Positions 6,229 through 7,000 of a stretch of 7,000 nt of DNA are shown here, one piece after another (position 1 is the stretch's first letter; every line of letters begins with the position of its first letter). The position numbers were made by a program, and so were the translations under genes. The notes beneath the pieces are model-generated. The model was not told where the DNA came from and made no database searches. It worked only from the letters and a program-made list of their open reading frames with translations. Location: contig JAILZC010000041.1 in NCBI GenBank assembly GCA_023512665.1, positions 1 through 7,000 on the forward strand. The letters are read 5' to 3'. Origin of the DNA: Candidatus Bipolaricaulota bacterium (GTDB taxonomy: Bacteria; Bipolaricaulota; Bipolaricaulia; RBG-16-55-9; DRXL01).

Positions 6229-7000
6229 ATGGCAGTTCTCGCGTCACTCAAGACGTTTCAGGGAGGGCACTACTTTGGGATGTTTGAGGGGACGCCGCGC
6301 GGCAAGCGATTGCAAGCCGCACCGCTCCCCAAAAGAGTTCTCATCCCCTTGAGGCAGGGCTTCTCTGCCGAGGTCGCGCCCATCGTCAAGGAGGGTGACC
6401 GCGTCAAGACGGGACAGATCATCGGGCGGAACGAGCCTGATCCGAAAAAGCCCTCGACCCCCGTCCACGCCAGCATCTCCGGGAGGGTCATAAAGATCGA
6501 GAAGCGCCCGCACCCGCTGGGCGGCGAGACCCTCTGCGTCCAGATCGAGTCCGACGGCAAAGACGAATGGCAGCTGCTCGACCGTCCGGCCAACTACGAA
6601 AAACTCCCGCCCGAAGAGCTGGGCAAGATTCTTTATGAAGCTGGGGTCACCTCCGGGGGCCAAGCGGGCTTCCCCACAGTCTATCACTCCGCCCCGGCTA
6701 CCCCAGAGAAGATACGCTATCTCATCATCAACGCCGTGGAGACCGAGCCGTTCTGCGAAGCGACCGACCAGTTGCTGTACGAAGAATTCGACAAGTTCGT
6801 GAACGGCATCAAAATCTTGCGTCAAGCCCTGGGCAACGTTCAAGTGCATATCAGCTTGGGGTACAACAAGCCGAGAATCTACGAGGAGCTGATCGAGCGC
6901 CTCGAGACCCTGCGCCTCGACGCAGTGCCCGATGCGCACCTTCGCCATCACCGGGATGGTGACGGCTTGCTGGATCTCCAGGATCTTCTCCGGGTCGCTC
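6229..7000 (+). CDS. RnfC-like electron-transport subunit (homology ends near 6895; open at window edge)
   Basis: The ATG directly follows the cytochrome b stop with no gap; AAGGA at 6213-6217 is a fair ribosome site. The RnfC-type N-terminal barrel (about 12-117) is clear: [12 protein letters not shown] (33-44), [17 protein letters not shown] (50-66), [11 protein letters not shown] (77-87) and RPHPLGGE (93-100), ending SDGKDEW. The FMN/NADH-type domain begins at about 126, with [14 protein letters not shown] (137-150) and [13 protein letters not shown] (168-180). Family members use FMN and Fe-S clusters to move electrons between NAD(H) and ferredoxin. Changes from the usual GGAGFPT and NGAECEPY motifs are noted. 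RnfC similarity runs to about residue 222 ([12 protein letters not shown]). Beyond that the frame stays open only as the antisense of a pdxS fragment, with no YPQG or CxxC Fe-S motifs seen. Subunit identity is good; the exact complex is unknown. Confidence 0.8.
   Translation, partial: MAVLASLKTFQGGHYFGMFEGTPRGKRLQAAPLPKRVLIPLRQGFSAEVAPIVKEGDRVKTGQIIGRNEPDPKKPSTPVHASISGRVIKIEKRPHPLGGETLCVQIESDGKDEWQLLDRPANYEKLPPEELGKILYEAGVTSGGQAGFPTVYHSAPATPEKIRYLIINAVETEPFCEATDQLLYEEFDKFVNGIKILRQALGNVQVHISLGYNKPRIYEELIERLETLRLDAVPDAHLRHHRDGDGLLDLQDLLRVA
6895..7000 (-). pseudogene. pdxS: Internal fragment of pyridoxal 5'-phosphate synthase lyase subunit PdxS
   Basis: Read on the minus strand, the last 106 bases give [17 protein letters not shown], then MAKVRIGH, then [10 protein letters not shown]. 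This is the most conserved stretch of PdxS (typically MSDPKxIxEIxxAVSIPVMAKxRIGHFVEAQILEAL), and it includes the lysine in MAK that forms the Schiff base with ribose 5-phosphate. The N-terminal part would lie to the right of the window. Past LEAL the expected G-V-D-Y-I-D-E-S-E-V is absent, and the sequence becomes the reverse of the RnfC gene. C replaces F, and G replaces I, in the RIGHFVEAQI segment. PdxS is thus cut off after about a third of its length. It is either a broken gene or the result of a chimeric join. Confidence 0.7.

Noticed and set aside
6244..6951. Long minus-strand open frame of about 235 codons
   Set aside because: Only its first ~18 codons have homology (PdxS); the rest is antisense to the RnfC-like gene and shows no family motif. 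It is kept only as the pdxS fragment at 6895-7000.
1..7000. CRISPR arrays, tRNA or rRNA genes, insertion-sequence transposases, phage genes
   Set aside because: No direct-repeat arrays, cloverleaf or rRNA signatures, or transposase motifs were seen by reading both strands; almost all of the window is accounted for by metabolic genes.

Overview
The window is GC-rich, tightly packed bacterial DNA. Genes overlap or abut, GTG is used as a start, Shine-Dalgarno sites are strong, and one promoter matches the sigma-70 consensus exactly. The gene set suggests a deep-branching, possibly thermophilic, uncultivated bacterium: a TldD/TldE pair, a Clp1/Grc3-type RNA kinase that is rare in bacteria, a short archaeal-like lumazine synthase, and a Rieske/cytochrome b6 pair joined to an RnfC-like gene. 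I cannot name the phylum from sequence alone. Bipolaricaulota (OP1/Acetothermia) or a similar lineage is only a guess.

Layout. (1) Positions 3-2484, plus strand: the 3' end of tldD, complete tldE (pmbA), and a Clp1/Grc3-family polynucleotide kinase, all translationally coupled. (2) Positions 2456-4739, minus strand: a riboflavin operon in the order ribE, ribBA, ribH. It converges on the kinase gene with a 29-bp coding overlap. A perfect 30-bp palindrome inside a larger REP-like repeat forms the 3' end of ribE and adds a tail to its protein. No ribD is present. (3) Positions 4740-4915: a short divergent control region. It holds a consensus extended sigma-70 promoter for the rightward operon, weaker candidates for the leftward rib operon, and a small inverted repeat. 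No FMN riboswitch is seen. (4) Positions 4916-7000, plus strand: a Tat-type Rieske Fe-S protein, a four-helix cytochrome b of b6 type, and an RnfC-like subunit, arranged with an ATGA overlap and then a zero-base gap.

How it fits together. The rib operon makes riboflavin, the precursor of FMN and FAD. The divergent operon encodes a quinol-oxidising Rieske/cytochrome b core coupled to a subunit whose family binds FMN and passes electrons between NAD(H) and ferredoxin. That combination suggests an unusual membrane electron-transfer complex and is the best candidate here for something undescribed. The RnfC-like protein has substitutions at the normally conserved flavin/NADH motifs.

The last ~105 bases are anomalous. 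RnfC similarity stops near 6890-6895, and the remainder reads on the minus strand as an internal piece of PdxS (pyridoxal phosphate synthase). Two genes are therefore joined mid-gene, head-on. This is either an assembly or amplification chimera or a true rearrangement, and gene content to the right of the window should be treated with caution.
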